A DNA stretch of 64,000 nt from Sedimentisphaerales bacterium (lineage in GTDB: Bacteria; Planctomycetota; Phycisphaerae; Sedimentisphaerales; Anaerobacaceae). Position 1 is the first letter of the stretch. Each line of letters opens with the position of its first letter. Made by a program: the position numbers and the translations under genes. The stretch covers positions 1 through 64,000 of the forward strand of contig JAFGCD010000138.1 in assembly GCA_016932835.1 (NCBI GenBank). The letters run 5' to 3'. Below the pieces are notes generated by a model, which saw only the letters and a program-made list of their open reading frames with translations, ran no database searches and was not told the DNA's origin. Shown piece after piece: positions 43,329 to 52,057 of this stretch.

Positions 43329-44696
43329 TCAGCGCGCCTGAGGGGGCAATGAGACGGGCAGGGTCTTAGTAGCAGCCTCCGCGGCTGTATCCGGCAGGGA
43401 CTGTGCCGCATCGGGAAGAGATTGAGCCGCATCCGGAAGCGATACCGCCACGGCGTCGCCCTCCCACCAGCGGGTAATCTCAAAACCGGATGACCAGAAG
43501 TCCGGGGCCTGGTCTTCCAGCAATGAGACGTCATAGTGAAAATTGCTGGTTGCCCCCTGGGTGAAGCTGTCGCCAACGATCGCCCCATATATCTCCAGCG
43601 CGCTCTTGACTACAATCGAAGCATTCGGCGCATATACCGCGCCGTAGAAGACGCCGCCGGTGGCAAAAGCGACGAGCGAGCAGGTGTCCAGGCCGTATAT
43701 CTGGAGCCTCTTTGGGTCTTCGGTGAAATTGTTTATCATTGCGCCGTTTTTTGTGGTGAAGTTCCCGCCCAGATACAGAGTCAGCGAGGCATTAGGATTC
43801 TTCTCGTTAATCTGAATCGTCGCTGATTTGCCGAGGTTTATCGCACCGACGACATACATCGTAACAGGGCCGTCAATCGTTAACTCGCCTTTGCTCAGGG
43901 TCACCGCCTCGTACTTGCCGGATTTGGTAATAACCGTCGGCGCTGTTATCGTCGGCTGGGTCGGCAGCAGCCTTATCGACGCCGGAACTTCTACCGACGG
44001 TACCTCTCGCTCCTCGGACATGGCGAAGGTATCGCCGGTAATCGTTGCCAGACTTGCACTGATGACCGAATCCGGGTCCCCGCTGTAGCCGACGACGACA
44101 TCGCCATTAACGACGGCGCCCGGGCCTATCGTTATTGCCGCGGTCTCGGTGCTGTTGGTCCCGAGCTGCAGCGGGATGCCCGCCGTATCCCCGTCTGTGT
44201 CGGAATTGAAGCTGTCAACCACGGTACCCGGCTTGAGATTGAGGCCGCTCTGTGTCGTGAATACTGCATACTCGAAGGGGCCGCCTGTTATTTCGACGTT
44301 GGCATTGACGGTCTTCTCGAACTGTCCGCAGCGACCGACGGAGACTATTGTCGTGCCGGTTCTGATTGCAGCCTCGAGACTGTTCGCCGTAATCTTATAG
44401 CTGTAAGTTGCATCAGAATTGGGTAGGAGCACATCTTCAGACCAGTCAAACGCCACAGCAGTTTCCGTGTCCCTGTTGGCGAGTCTATGGTTCATTTCGG
44501 CGATAGCGATCTGCAGGCCTGCGTCTGCGGCGACCTGGGCGGAGATCTCGCTTGCAGTCCTGGCGGCATAGACCCTGGCCTGGAGGCCGCAACGAAGCAT
44601 TCCCATGCCGAACACCATCAGCAATACTGTTACGATCAACACCAGGGCGAGAGCCGACCCCGATTGCCTGCTTCTGCGCTTCGTGTTCCTGTTCAT
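43329..44696 (-). CDS. Large PilX/GspK-like minor pilin protein (second copy)
   Basis: A 455-residue protein with the shared layout: basic start, QSGSALALVLIVTVLLMVFG helix, AARTASEISAQVAADAGLQIA helix, and a beta-helix-like body. The conserved C-terminal block FATGGVFYGAVYAPNASIVV is followed by KSALEIYGAIVGD. It is highly similar to the gene at 44931 over its whole length, so the two arose by tandem duplication. Its C-terminus carries a short repeat (LPDAAQS twice, then LPDTAA). The start at 44696 has a strong AGGAGGT site. Confidence 0.8.
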   Translation of the reverse strand: MNRNTKRRSRQSGSALALVLIVTVLLMVFGMGMLRCGLQARVYAARTASEISAQVAADAGLQIAIAEMNHRLANRDTETAVAFDWSEDVLLPNSDATYSYKITANSLEAAIRTGTTIVSVGRCGQFEKTVNANVEITGGPFEYAVFTTQSGLNLKPGTVVDSFNSDTDGDTAGIPLQLGTNSTETAAITIGPGAVVNGDVVVGYSGDPDSVISASLATITGDTFAMSEEREVPSVEVPASIRLLPTQPTITAPTVITKSGKYEAVTLSKGELTIDGPVTMYVVGAINLGKSATIQINEKNPNASLTLYLGGNFTTKNGAMINNFTEDPKRLQIYGLDTCSLVAFATGGVFYGAVYAPNASIVVKSALEIYGAIVGDSFTQGATSNFHYDVSLLEDQAPDFWSSGFEITRWWEGDAVAVSLPDAAQSLPDAAQSLPDTAAEAATKTLPVSLPPQAR

Positions 44697-44930
44697 TTTA
44701 CACCTCCTGCCGGGCCCTGCGGCGAGCCCCCACACCGCCGGATAAGTAAACCACATAACCGGCTTATCGGCTTATTCGCCCGCCTACTTTGCCTCTTACT
44801 AACGGAACAAAACGTCTGCTGCGACGGCAACTCGCTTTATAGGACGCACCGTTCGTTTGTCTCTGCAACAACCTCGGATGTTTGTTTGCAGCATAGATAA
44901 AGTATCGAGATGCCGCATAGAATTCGCCCG

Positions 44931-46154
44931 TTACAGTTCCCACCAACGTTCGATTTCGAATTTTCGAGGCCAGAAGTGGGCCTGTTCGGCGCCGAGGGCC
45001 GCGTCATAGTGGAAATTGCTCGTCGAGCCCTGGGCAAAGACATCAGCCACAATCGAGCCGTAAATCTCAAGGGCGCTCTTGAGGTAGATGGCTGTTTCGG
45101 GGGCGTAGATTGCACCATAAAACACCCCCGCAGTGGCGAAGCTCATCGTATCGCACGAATCGAGGGCGTATATCCTGAGTCTGGTGGGGTCTTTGGAAAG
45201 GTTGTTTATCATGCCACCGTTTTTGCTGTAGAGATTGCCGGCAAGGTACAGCGTAAGCGATGCGTCGGGGTTCTTGTCGTTGATCTCTATGGCGGCGGAG
45301 TTGCCCAGGCCGATGTCGCCGGTGATATACAGAGTGACAGAGGCGTCGATAGTGACGATCCCGCCCTTGTCCAGGCTGATGGCGGAATACGCTCCGGAAT
45401 CCTTGACGACTATCGACTCCCGTATGGTAGGCTCCGGCCGCAGCGTCCTGAGCCATACGGGAACGGAGACCGGGTAAAGCTCGCGCTGCTCGGACATTGC
45501 CGTGGTCGTGCCGGTTATCTTCGCCTTGTCGGCGCTGATGACGGCATCGGGGTCCGCTCCGAAGCCTACTACTACATCCCCGTTTATAACCGCCCCTTTT
45601 CCGACAGTTACCGAGGCATTCTTGGTGCTGTTGGTGGCAATCTTAAGGGATGCCGGCGCGCCGGGGCTGCGGGAATCGTACGCATCGACGATAGTATTGG
45701 GCTTCAGTACCATTGCGCTTTGTGCGAATACCGCATATTCAAAGGGCCCGCCGTTCAACTCCATAAGTGCATAGACCTGCTTCTCGGCGAAACCCGCCCG
45801 GCCGATTGACGTGATCTTCGTCCGGCTGTCCATGGCCGCGGCAAGGCCGTTAGCATCGATGTAATAACTGTAAGTGGCCTCTGAATTCGGCAGCAATACC
45901 TCGACGGGTTCCGAGAACGAGGCGCGGGGGTCCTGCTGGATATCCGCAAGCCTGGTGTTCATTTCATGAACGGCTAATTGCAGGCCTGCATCGGCGGCGA
46001 CCTGGGCGGCTATCTCATTCGCCGTCCTGGCCGCGTACGTGCGGGCCTGCAGGCCAAGCCTGAGCATACCGACCCCGATAACGGAAAGAAGCACGATAGC
46101 AATAATCAGCAAAGGCAACACGGAGCCGTGCCTCAGCAAGCGCAGCTTTTTCAT
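44931..46154 (-). CDS. Large PilX/GspK-like minor pilin protein (first copy)
   Basis: A 407-residue protein. The RHGSVLPLLIIAIVLLSVIG hydrophobic start is followed by AARTANEIAAQVAADAGLQLA, then strands such as TVGKGAVINGDVVVGFGADPD, and the block FATAGVFYGAIYAPETAIYL. It ends in FEIERWWEL. The C-terminal block and tail motif are nearly the same as in the next gene. The start at 46154 is set by AAAGG eight bases upstream. It follows the set A PilW-like gene. The role is inferred from family layout as a pseudopilus tip or scaffold component. Confidence 0.8.
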   Translation of the reverse strand: MKKLRLLRHGSVLPLLIIAIVLLSVIGVGMLRLGLQARTYAARTANEIAAQVAADAGLQLAVHEMNTRLADIQQDPRASFSEPVEVLLPNSEATYSYYIDANGLAAAMDSRTKITSIGRAGFAEKQVYALMELNGGPFEYAVFAQSAMVLKPNTIVDAYDSRSPGAPASLKIATNSTKNASVTVGKGAVINGDVVVGFGADPDAVISADKAKITGTTTAMSEQRELYPVSVPVWLRTLRPEPTIRESIVVKDSGAYSAISLDKGGIVTIDASVTLYITGDIGLGNSAAIEINDKNPDASLTLYLAGNLYSKNGGMINNLSKDPTRLRIYALDSCDTMSFATAGVFYGAIYAPETAIYLKSALEIYGSIVADVFAQGSTSNFHYDAALGAEQAHFWPRKFEIERWWEL

Positions 46155-46271
46155 TGCGCGGACCTTTCGCAATATCCGGATCATCATCGGTTCTATAATC
46201 AGCATGTTCCCACCCCGGTATCTTCGGCTGATCGGGCGAACAGTCTATCACCCGGCCGGCCCCCATGAAAA

Positions 46272-46814
46272 TCACGAGCCGTTATGCATAACGGCTGATG
46301 TGACAACGACTATATCCTGAGAGCCGTCGTCGAGTGTAAGCACCATCTGGGCCGAGTGCCCCTGTGACTTGAATACGCATGAAGAGACATTCATGCAGAC
46401 AATCTCAGTTCGCAGACGCGTCTTCGGATTCGTACTCCCGGGCACCCAACTGCCGTGCTCAATCAGAAATATCCCGTTTGTCGAATAAAGGCGAGCATAA
46501 CGATCAACAATCGGCGCGGTGCTTGTCGAGTAATAGTAAACCTCGAGCCAGTTGCCCTCAGGATCGATCTGGTACAGGTGCCTGGTGGCATTGCGAACTA
46601 CCCGGTCGAAGGCCTTGCGGGCGGCATAACTGTCGGTTACGACGTCGGCATAAACCTTTTCGTAAGCCCTATGCCAGCCTCGCACGCCGTCCGCAATGGC
46701 AGTGCCAAGCGCCAGTATGACGATAAGAACGATTACCATCGCCACCATCAGCTCGGCAATGGTCAATCCGGGCCTGGCGGAAGTCGATCGGGTTTTGTGA
46801 TTCTGTAATTTCAT
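46272..46814 (-). CDS. PilW-like minor pseudopilin (set A)
   Basis: About 180 residues. The leader is cut at RPG/LTIAELMVAMVIVLIVILALG (Gly-1, Glu+5), followed by a helix then a beta domain, as in PilW/GspJ proteins. The start at 46814 gives a normal leader and a GAGG site; the ATG at 46853 would overlap the preceding gene. It lies between the PilV-like gene and the first large PilX-like gene. Confidence 0.82.
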   Translation of the reverse strand: MKLQNHKTRSTSARPGLTIAELMVAMVIVLIVILALGTAIADGVRGWHRAYEKVYADVVTDSYAARKAFDRVVRNATRHLYQIDPEGNWLEVYYYSTSTAPIVDRYARLYSTNGIFLIEHGSWVPGSTNPKTRLRTEIVCMNVSSCVFKSQGHSAQMVLTLDDGSQDIVVVTSAVMHNGS

Positions 46815-46839
46815 CCTGCAGCCTCGTTTGGCAGGCTCT

Positions 46840-47334
46840 TTATTGGGCGACATATGTCGTGAGTCTGAATGTCTTATCCATCACGACAATACCGGCTGAA
46901 TCCGTGCTGCTTCTGCCCTGGGCCCAGGCAACAACCGTATTCAGCGCCCTCAAGCCGGAAGTGGTCTCATCGTCTTTCCATGAAAGCGACACCCAGTAGT
47001 CGCCGTCGTTGGCGGTGATCTTATATCGGCCCAGCGGTGTAAAGCCGAATGGATACTCAGGCCCCGTGGTCGATGTATCGATCTCGACATCCGAACCTAA
47101 ATGGGCCGATGGATCATACGTCGTAACCAGATCATAACCACGACCTCGCCAGCTCTCGCAGAGCAGCAACGCGATTCTCGCGGCGCTGCTCTGGAGAGAG
47201 GCCTTCCGCGTGTCCATAGCGGAGTAGTACCTGTATCCCGAGGCGCCAAGCACCGCTATCGATACGATGACAATGGCTGCCATCACCTCGATCAAGGTAA
47301 TGCCAGCCAGGGACTTAGGTCGCTTAGAAGCCAT
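46840..47334 (-). CDS. PilV-like minor pseudopilin (set A)
   Basis: A 164-residue protein with the prepilin leader LAG/ITLIEVMAAIVIVSIAVLG (Gly-1, Glu+5) and a short globular domain. The region RALNTVVAWAQGR, then a conserved FRLTTYVAQ end, resembles the set B PilV-like protein, which also ends with LTTYV. The ATG at 47334 follows GGTTAGGT. It is 90 bases after the major pilin. Confidence 0.82.
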   Translation of the reverse strand: MASKRPKSLAGITLIEVMAAIVIVSIAVLGASGYRYYSAMDTRKASLQSSAARIALLLCESWRGRGYDLVTTYDPSAHLGSDVEIDTSTTGPEYPFGFTPLGRYKITANDGDYWVSLSWKDDETTSGLRALNTVVAWAQGRSSTDSAGIVVMDKTFRLTTYVAQ

Positions 47335-47423
47335 ACCTAACCTCCCAAAGATTGTCTATAACGAATGTCTGTCAACGGAGACCTCGCTAATAAGGCCTCC
47401 GTCACACAGGCAATATATTACTT

Positions 47424-47846
47424 CTACGTTCCCGCAGCGAAAGTGCCGGCCTGATTCAGTGTGTAGCTCGGCGGATTCGAAGGAGCATCGGTGCCGCCGC
47501 CGGCTGTGCAGGTAATGGTGAAGGTGATGGGCGTTGCGGTAATATCGACCGCTGTCAACGCGAAATCACCGTCGGCGAAATATGTGCCCGTCAGGTCGCC
47601 TGTGGCAAAACCCAACGCCGTCGCGCCGGTGCCGATTATCGCAGTGGGATTAGTCCCGCTTGCGCCCTTCTCGGCGGCATAGGCCCGGATCGCCGTGGCG
47701 ATACTGCCCATCATAGCCTTGCCTTCCGACCACTTGGCAGCATCAATCCGTCCGCGGAGGATCGGAATTGCTACCGCAGCCAGAATACCGACAATCAGAA
47801 CAACGACCATCAGTTCGATCAGTGTGAAACCCTTTTTGCTCTTCAT
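47424..47846 (-). CDS. Major type IV pilin / pseudopilin
   Basis: A 140-residue pilin with a textbook class III leader: KSKKG/FTLIELMVVVLIVGILAAVAIP (Gly-1, Glu+5), the N-terminal polymerising helix, and a small beta domain. The Thr/Gly/Ala-rich end holds only one Cys, so there is no disulfide-bonded D-region. After cleavage by a prepilin peptidase it should form the filament shaft. It has its own promoter (47921-47949) and an AGGAG ribosome site, which fits the need for high expression. Confidence 0.92.
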   Translation of the reverse strand: MKSKKGFTLIELMVVVLIVGILAAVAIPILRGRIDAAKWSEGKAMMGSIATAIRAYAAEKGASGTNPTAIIGTGATALGFATGDLTGTYFADGDFALTAVDITATPITFTITCTAGGGTDAPSNPPSYTLNQAGTFAAGT

Positions 47847-47920
47847 TGCAAGTTCTCCTAAAATACCAGTGTCCTCAATTGCCCCGTTTGTTCAATCTGC
47901 CATCCTTGCTGAGATTGCCT

Positions 47921-47949
47921 ATATTAACATCATCGACAAGATTTTTCAA
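47921..47949 (-). promoter_or_regulatory. Promoter of the major pilin gene
   Basis: TTGAAA-N17-TAATAT on the minus strand, start near 47914, leader of about 68 bases. A ten-base T tract (47971-47980) lies just upstream and would be an A-tract (UP-like) on the transcribed-strand orientation. Confidence 0.6.
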
Positions 47950-48009
47950 CTACTATAGCCGCATTTCCTGTTTTTTTTTTGCACTCACCCTCGGTGCATA
48001 ATAGTGAGC

Positions 48010-49221
48010 CTACTTGGTTACTTCCGACATGGTAAAGATAGGCAGATACAGCGCAAGCACTACAACCAATACAATCATCCCAACCGTTATAATCATAATA
48101 GGTTCGAGCAGGGCCATCATTGTAGCGATCATGGCTTCGACTTTACGCTCGTAGTGGTCGCTGGTTCGCTCAAGAACCGTAGGCAGCGAACCGCTTTCTT
48201 CGCCCACCTGTATCATTTTCGTAACCATGTTCGGGAAAAAACCGGCCGCAGCGACACTCAAAGAGATGTTTGAACCTTCGACTATCTGCTCTCTTGTGCG
48301 TTTCACCGCGTCCTTTATGATATCGTTGCCGCTCATCGTGGAAAGGATGTCCAGAACCTCAAGAACCGAGACGCCAGCAGCGAGCAAGGTGGCCATGGTC
48401 CTGCAGAACGTCACAAGAAAGACCTGCTGCAGCAGCTTGCCGAAAAGAGGCAGGCCAAGTACAAGTCTCGAGAAGATGTAGTGGCCGGTCCTGGTCTTAT
48501 TGAAAAGGGTCGCTCCGATAATGACTAATAAAACGCCGCCAGCCATGTAATGTAGATTGAAGCGCATCATATCGTAGAAACCCATGAATCCCTTCGTAAA
48601 TGCGGGTAACTCGCCGCCAATCTGGTCGAATATTACGCGAAAACGCGGGATGATAAACGCCATTATGAATATGACAATAAGGACAATGAACCCGAATACG
48701 AAGATCGGATAGGCAATCGCCCCCTTGACTTTTTTGGCTAATTTGTCGCGCCCTTCGAAGTATTCGGCCAGCTTCCTAAGGGCCGAAGCGAGATTACCGC
48801 TGGTCTCGCCGGCCAGTATGATAGCACAACACATCTCATTGAAGACCTTCGGGAACTCCGCGGCACATTCCGAAAAGGGCTTGCCTTTCTTGATCTTCGT
48901 CGAAATTTCTTCCAAAACCCTGCGAAGGGTCAGCTGTTCGATATCCTCGGCAGTTGTATCCAGGGCCGTGGTAATCGGAATACCTCCCTCGAGCATGGTG
49001 GTTAACTGCCAGCAAAGAGCTGCAAGGTCCGCAGATTTGATCTTCCCGGTATGCGATCTCATCTGGGCCTGCTCGGTGCCGATGGTGATCTCATTGACAC
49101 TGACGGGAGTGAAACCCTGCTCACGAAGCCAGCCGAGGACGTCATTTGAAGATAAGGCCTGTGTAAGCCCTTCTCTTCGACTCCCCCTTACATCTCGAGC
49201 TACATACCTGTAGTTTCTCAT
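48010..49221 (-). CDS. Platform protein PilC/GspF
   Basis: A 403-residue polytopic protein with two repeated GspF domains. Each is a helical cytoplasmic bundle plus transmembrane helices (VKGAIAYPIFVFGFIVLIVIFIMAF and the C-terminal EPIMIITVGMIVLVVVLALYLP). Motifs LCWQLTTMLEGGIPITTALD and FCRTMATLLAAGVSVLEVLD mark each repeat. It is the inner-membrane rotor turned by the assembly ATPase. The start at 49221 (MRNYRYVARD) begins at the conserved family N-terminus. It follows the ATPase gene by 265 bases. Confidence 0.95.
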   Translation of the reverse strand: MRNYRYVARDVRGSRREGLTQALSSNDVLGWLREQGFTPVSVNEITIGTEQAQMRSHTGKIKSADLAALCWQLTTMLEGGIPITTALDTTAEDIEQLTLRRVLEEISTKIKKGKPFSECAAEFPKVFNEMCCAIILAGETSGNLASALRKLAEYFEGRDKLAKKVKGAIAYPIFVFGFIVLIVIFIMAFIIPRFRVIFDQIGGELPAFTKGFMGFYDMMRFNLHYMAGGVLLVIIGATLFNKTRTGHYIFSRLVLGLPLFGKLLQQVFLVTFCRTMATLLAAGVSVLEVLDILSTMSGNDIIKDAVKRTREQIVEGSNISLSVAAAGFFPNMVTKMIQVGEESGSLPTVLERTSDHYERKVEAMIATMMALLEPIMIITVGMIVLVVVLALYLPIFTMSEVTK

Positions 49222-49486
49222 CTGACGAATCCAAATCCTGTTCTTAGCATGTTCCGATAACTGTGGCTTTCTGCTAAATACGCACTTTGCCCGGCGTAAC
49301 GCCAATCAACATCGACTTTGGAGAACATCAAGTTTAGCAAAATCCACCCCAGTTCAATCCACGCTCTCGTCAGAGCACACAGAAGGTCTTGTTATCTGAA
49401 CTATACAGAAAGTCCCTTGCGTTCTCTGAGCAAAAACGGACGTTTCATATATCACATCGCGCAGCTTCCGGCGGCCCCGGAAACGG

Positions 49487-51280
49487 CTACCCCTTTTCTG
49501 AGAATGTCACACTTAGAACCTCTTCGGCGGTGGTCAGACCCTGCAGCATTTTGCTCACACCGCTGTCAAGCAGGCCTCCGTGACCTTTATTGCGTGATTC
49601 GGCCCTGATTTGAGCCTCACTGCACCCGGCTACTATCATCTCGCCCATATCGTTATCAACAGTAAGGAATTCGAAGATGGGCAATCTGCCGAGATATCCG
49701 GTCCCACCACAGACATTGCAGCCCTTGCCGTGGTAGAACACGGCGTCCGCGGCCTGTTCGGCGCTTATTTTCAAGCTTGTCAGCACTTCTTCACTCAGGT
49801 TTATCGGTTCTTTGCAACGGTCACATATCTTCCTTACAAGTCTCTGTGCAATGACCATGTTCAGACTCGAGGCGAGCAGGTAACGCTCGATTCCCATATA
49901 TACGAGCCTGCTTATGGCGCTGGGAGCGTCGTTTGTGTGGAATGTGCTGAGCACCAGATGCCCTGTCAGCGATGCCTTTATTGCAATCTCGACGGTTTCC
50001 TTGTCACGAATCTCCCCTATCAGGACTATGTCGGGATCCTGGCGGAGAATTGCCCGCAGACACCTCGCGAAGTCGAGGTCGATTTCGGGTTTGACTTGAA
50101 TCTGATTGATCCCGGCGAGCCTGTACTCGACCGGATCCTCGACGGTGGTGATATTCTTCTTGGGGTCCTTCAGGTAATTCAAAGCCGAGTACAAAGTCGT
50201 ACTCTTGCCGCTTCCGGTAGGTCCCGTTACGACTATAATGCCATGCGGCCTTGCCAGCATACTCTTGAACTGCTTGAGGGCATCCGGTTCGAAACCCAGT
50301 TGGTTCACATCGTGGTTTACACCGGCGGCATCGAGGATTCGCATCACGACCTTCTCGCCGTATATTGTGGGGATTACGGATACGCGAACATCTATCGCTC
50401 TTCCGGAGGCCTTGATCTTGAAACGCCCGTCCTGGGGCAGCCTGCGCTCGGCGATGTCCATCGACGAGAGAATCTTGATCCTGGCGGTGACAGCGGCCTG
50501 CATCTTTTTGGCGGGCGGAACCATGTTCCGAAGCACCCCGTCAATTCGCATACGCACTACAGTCGATGTCTCCTGCGGCTCGATATGAATGTCACTGGCC
50601 CTGCTCTTGACCGCCTGGCTCAATAGCAAATCCACAAATCGGATCACGGGCGCTTTTGTGGCGGCTAATTCGCTGCTCAAGTCGGAATCGTTGATGTCTT
50701 CGAGCAGTGCATCGTCCTCGCTGATATCCGAACCTACCTCCACTTCCACCAGGTCCCGCAGTTGCTGCTCTTCGATGTCGGAACCGTGATAGACCAAGCC
50801 GATAGCACGCCGTATTTCTCTCGGAGAGCTGATCGCAACCTTGACCTGCCGTTTCATCTTCAGTGTAACGGTGTCTATGGCGATAACATCCAGCGGGTCG
50901 GCCATTGCTATGAGAATCCTGCCGTCATCCTCGCCCAGGGCTACAAGGCAGAATCTCTTGGCAATGCTCTCCGGAAGACTGCGAGCGACATCCATGTCTA
51001 TGGTGCTTATGTCTTCCAGCTTGACATAATCCATGGACAGGTGTTCCGCGAGCGCATGAGTGACATCCGCATCGCCGAGTATGTTCAACTGGAGCAGTAT
51101 TTCGCCAAGCCGACCGCCTTCCTGCCTTTGGGCATCGAGCCCGTTTGCTAACTCCTCGCGAGTCAGCAGCCCTTTAGAAACGAGCAATTCGCCGAAAAGG
51201 CGATTGGCGCCTGCCCCGGAAAAACCCGTAATCTGTGCGGCATCCATCCGCTCATCTCCACCTTGAACAGCGTCGTCCAT
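49487..51280 (-). CDS. Type IV pilus / T2SS assembly ATPase PilB/GspE
   Basis: A 597-residue hexameric ATPase powering filament extension. An N-terminal MshEN-like domain (about 25-165, FGELLVSKGLLTREELANGL then RLGEILLQLNIL) may bind c-di-GMP in the family. The catalytic core has Walker A GPTGSGKSTTLYSAL, an Asp box, Walker B DPDIVLIGEIRDKET and a tetra-Cys zinc site (CDRC and CNVC). No retraction ATPase (PilT) follows. It is the first gene of the locus, with a putative promoter at 51422-51449. Confidence 0.95.
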   Translation of the reverse strand: MDDAVQGGDERMDAAQITGFSGAGANRLFGELLVSKGLLTREELANGLDAQRQEGGRLGEILLQLNILGDADVTHALAEHLSMDYVKLEDISTIDMDVARSLPESIAKRFCLVALGEDDGRILIAMADPLDVIAIDTVTLKMKRQVKVAISSPREIRRAIGLVYHGSDIEEQQLRDLVEVEVGSDISEDDALLEDINDSDLSSELAATKAPVIRFVDLLLSQAVKSRASDIHIEPQETSTVVRMRIDGVLRNMVPPAKKMQAAVTARIKILSSMDIAERRLPQDGRFKIKASGRAIDVRVSVIPTIYGEKVVMRILDAAGVNHDVNQLGFEPDALKQFKSMLARPHGIIVVTGPTGSGKSTTLYSALNYLKDPKKNITTVEDPVEYRLAGINQIQVKPEIDLDFARCLRAILRQDPDIVLIGEIRDKETVEIAIKASLTGHLVLSTFHTNDAPSAISRLVYMGIERYLLASSLNMVIAQRLVRKICDRCKEPINLSEEVLTSLKISAEQAADAVFYHGKGCNVCGGTGYLGRLPIFEFLTVDNDMGEMIVAGCSEAQIRAESRNKGHGGLLDSGVSKMLQGLTTAEEVLSVTFSEKG

Positions 51281-51421
51281 CCGTTTCTCTTTTCCCTAAA
51301 CGAGCCGGGCGGGGCGCACTAATCGATCCGTGAATGTACACCTTCCCTCAGATGCTCGCAGTGAATGCACCGCCTTGATCCCATTCTCCGAACGGTTTTT
51401 TTGGGCTGTGGTATCACTTAA

Positions 51422-51449
51422 ATTATACAACAAAACATACAAAGAGCAA
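51422..51449 (-). promoter_or_regulatory. Promoter of the pilus/secretion locus
   Basis: TTGCTC-N16-TATAAT on the minus strand with a perfect -10. Start near 51415 and a leader of about 135 bases before the assembly ATPase gene. Confidence 0.5.
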
Positions 51450-51714
51450 ACACGGCGCCCTGCCGATTACACATTCACAGAACGCATGAACGCCCTTTTC
51501 ACATGCTCGTTCTATCGGAGAAATATTGGCCCGGCTTTTGTCAAAACCCGAAGATTGCGATGAGGTATTGATCCAGCTCTCAAGGCTATCGACAGGGGTT
51601 TTTACCGGTCCCTGCAAGCCGCCCGATTAATTCTCGGCGCGCGTTATCGAGAGAGTTAAACATACTAACGAATGAGCTTTGGTTTGCAATCGGGAAAGAT
51701 TTACACGAAAAGTC

Positions 51715-51743
51715 TTGACTATGCGGCTGGAAAGATTCATAAT
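51715..51743 (+). promoter_or_regulatory. Promoter of tRNA-Leu
   Basis: TTGACT-N17-CATAAT, with the predicted start about seven bases before the mature tRNA 5' end. Confidence 0.7.
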
Positions 51744-51756
51744 CGTGCCGTTTTCC

Positions 51757-51840
51757 GCGGATGTGGCGGAACTGGCAGACGCGCAGGCTTCAGGTGCCTG
51801 TGTCCTTCGGGACGTGGAGGTTCGACTCCTCTCATCCGCA
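51757..51840 (+). tRNA. tRNA-Leu (anticodon CAG)
   Basis: A complete class II cloverleaf of 84 bases. The acceptor stem GCGGATG / CATCCGC has discriminator A. The D-arm contains GGCGGAACTGG. The anticodon stem CAGGC / GCCTG closes the loop TTCAGGT, with anticodon CAG at loop positions 3-5. A long variable arm GTCC-TTCG-GGAC is followed by a T-arm with GGTTCGACTCC. The 3' CCA is not encoded (ATG follows), so it must be added enzymatically. Confidence 0.96.
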
Positions 51841-51842
51841 AT

Positions 51843-51873
51843 GGGCTAATTCCAAGTATTCGGAAGCCCTTTT
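51843..51873 (+). terminator. Terminator of tRNA-Leu
   Basis: A stem formed by GGGC...TTCC pairing with GGAAGCCC, with a small bulge, directly follows the tRNA and is trailed by TTTT. Confidence 0.6.
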
Positions 51874-51896
51874 CACGGGGGAAAGCACGGATTTCT

Positions 51897-51921
51897 CGGC
51901 TTTTTTGCTCACAAAAAGCCG
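51897..51921. terminator. Second hairpin after tRNA-Leu
   Basis: A perfect 9-base-pair stem CGGCTTTTT / AAAAAGCCG with a seven-base loop lies 24 bases after the first terminator. No further U-run follows it, so it may be a backup or reverse-acting terminator. Confidence 0.45.
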
Positions 51922-52057
51922 GTGATTTAACGGAAACCGCCCGAAACGGCCGATAACATATCTAAGTTACCGGTATGCGTTCGCCAATACCCAAACGCCC
52001 TCGGCCGAATACCGCCCGCGAGGTAATCAGGAGATTGGCGGCTCGGTGGAAGTGATA

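Larger units (their letters stand above)
51281..51756. other. Intergenic region between the pilus locus and tRNA-Leu
   Basis: It holds the divergent promoters of the pilus locus (51422-51449) and of tRNA-Leu (51715-51743). No ORF with a credible start and composition was seen in the remaining sequence. Confidence 0.5.

Noticed and set aside
47971..47980. Ten-base T tract as a terminator for the PilC gene
   Set aside because: The PilC gene is on the minus strand, where this tract reads as A, so it cannot be its U-run. It may instead be an A-tract upstream element of the pilin promoter.
51330..51563. Plus-strand ORF (77 codons) upstream of tRNA-Leu
   Set aside because: No ribosome site and an unnatural composition. 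It overlaps the pilus promoter region.
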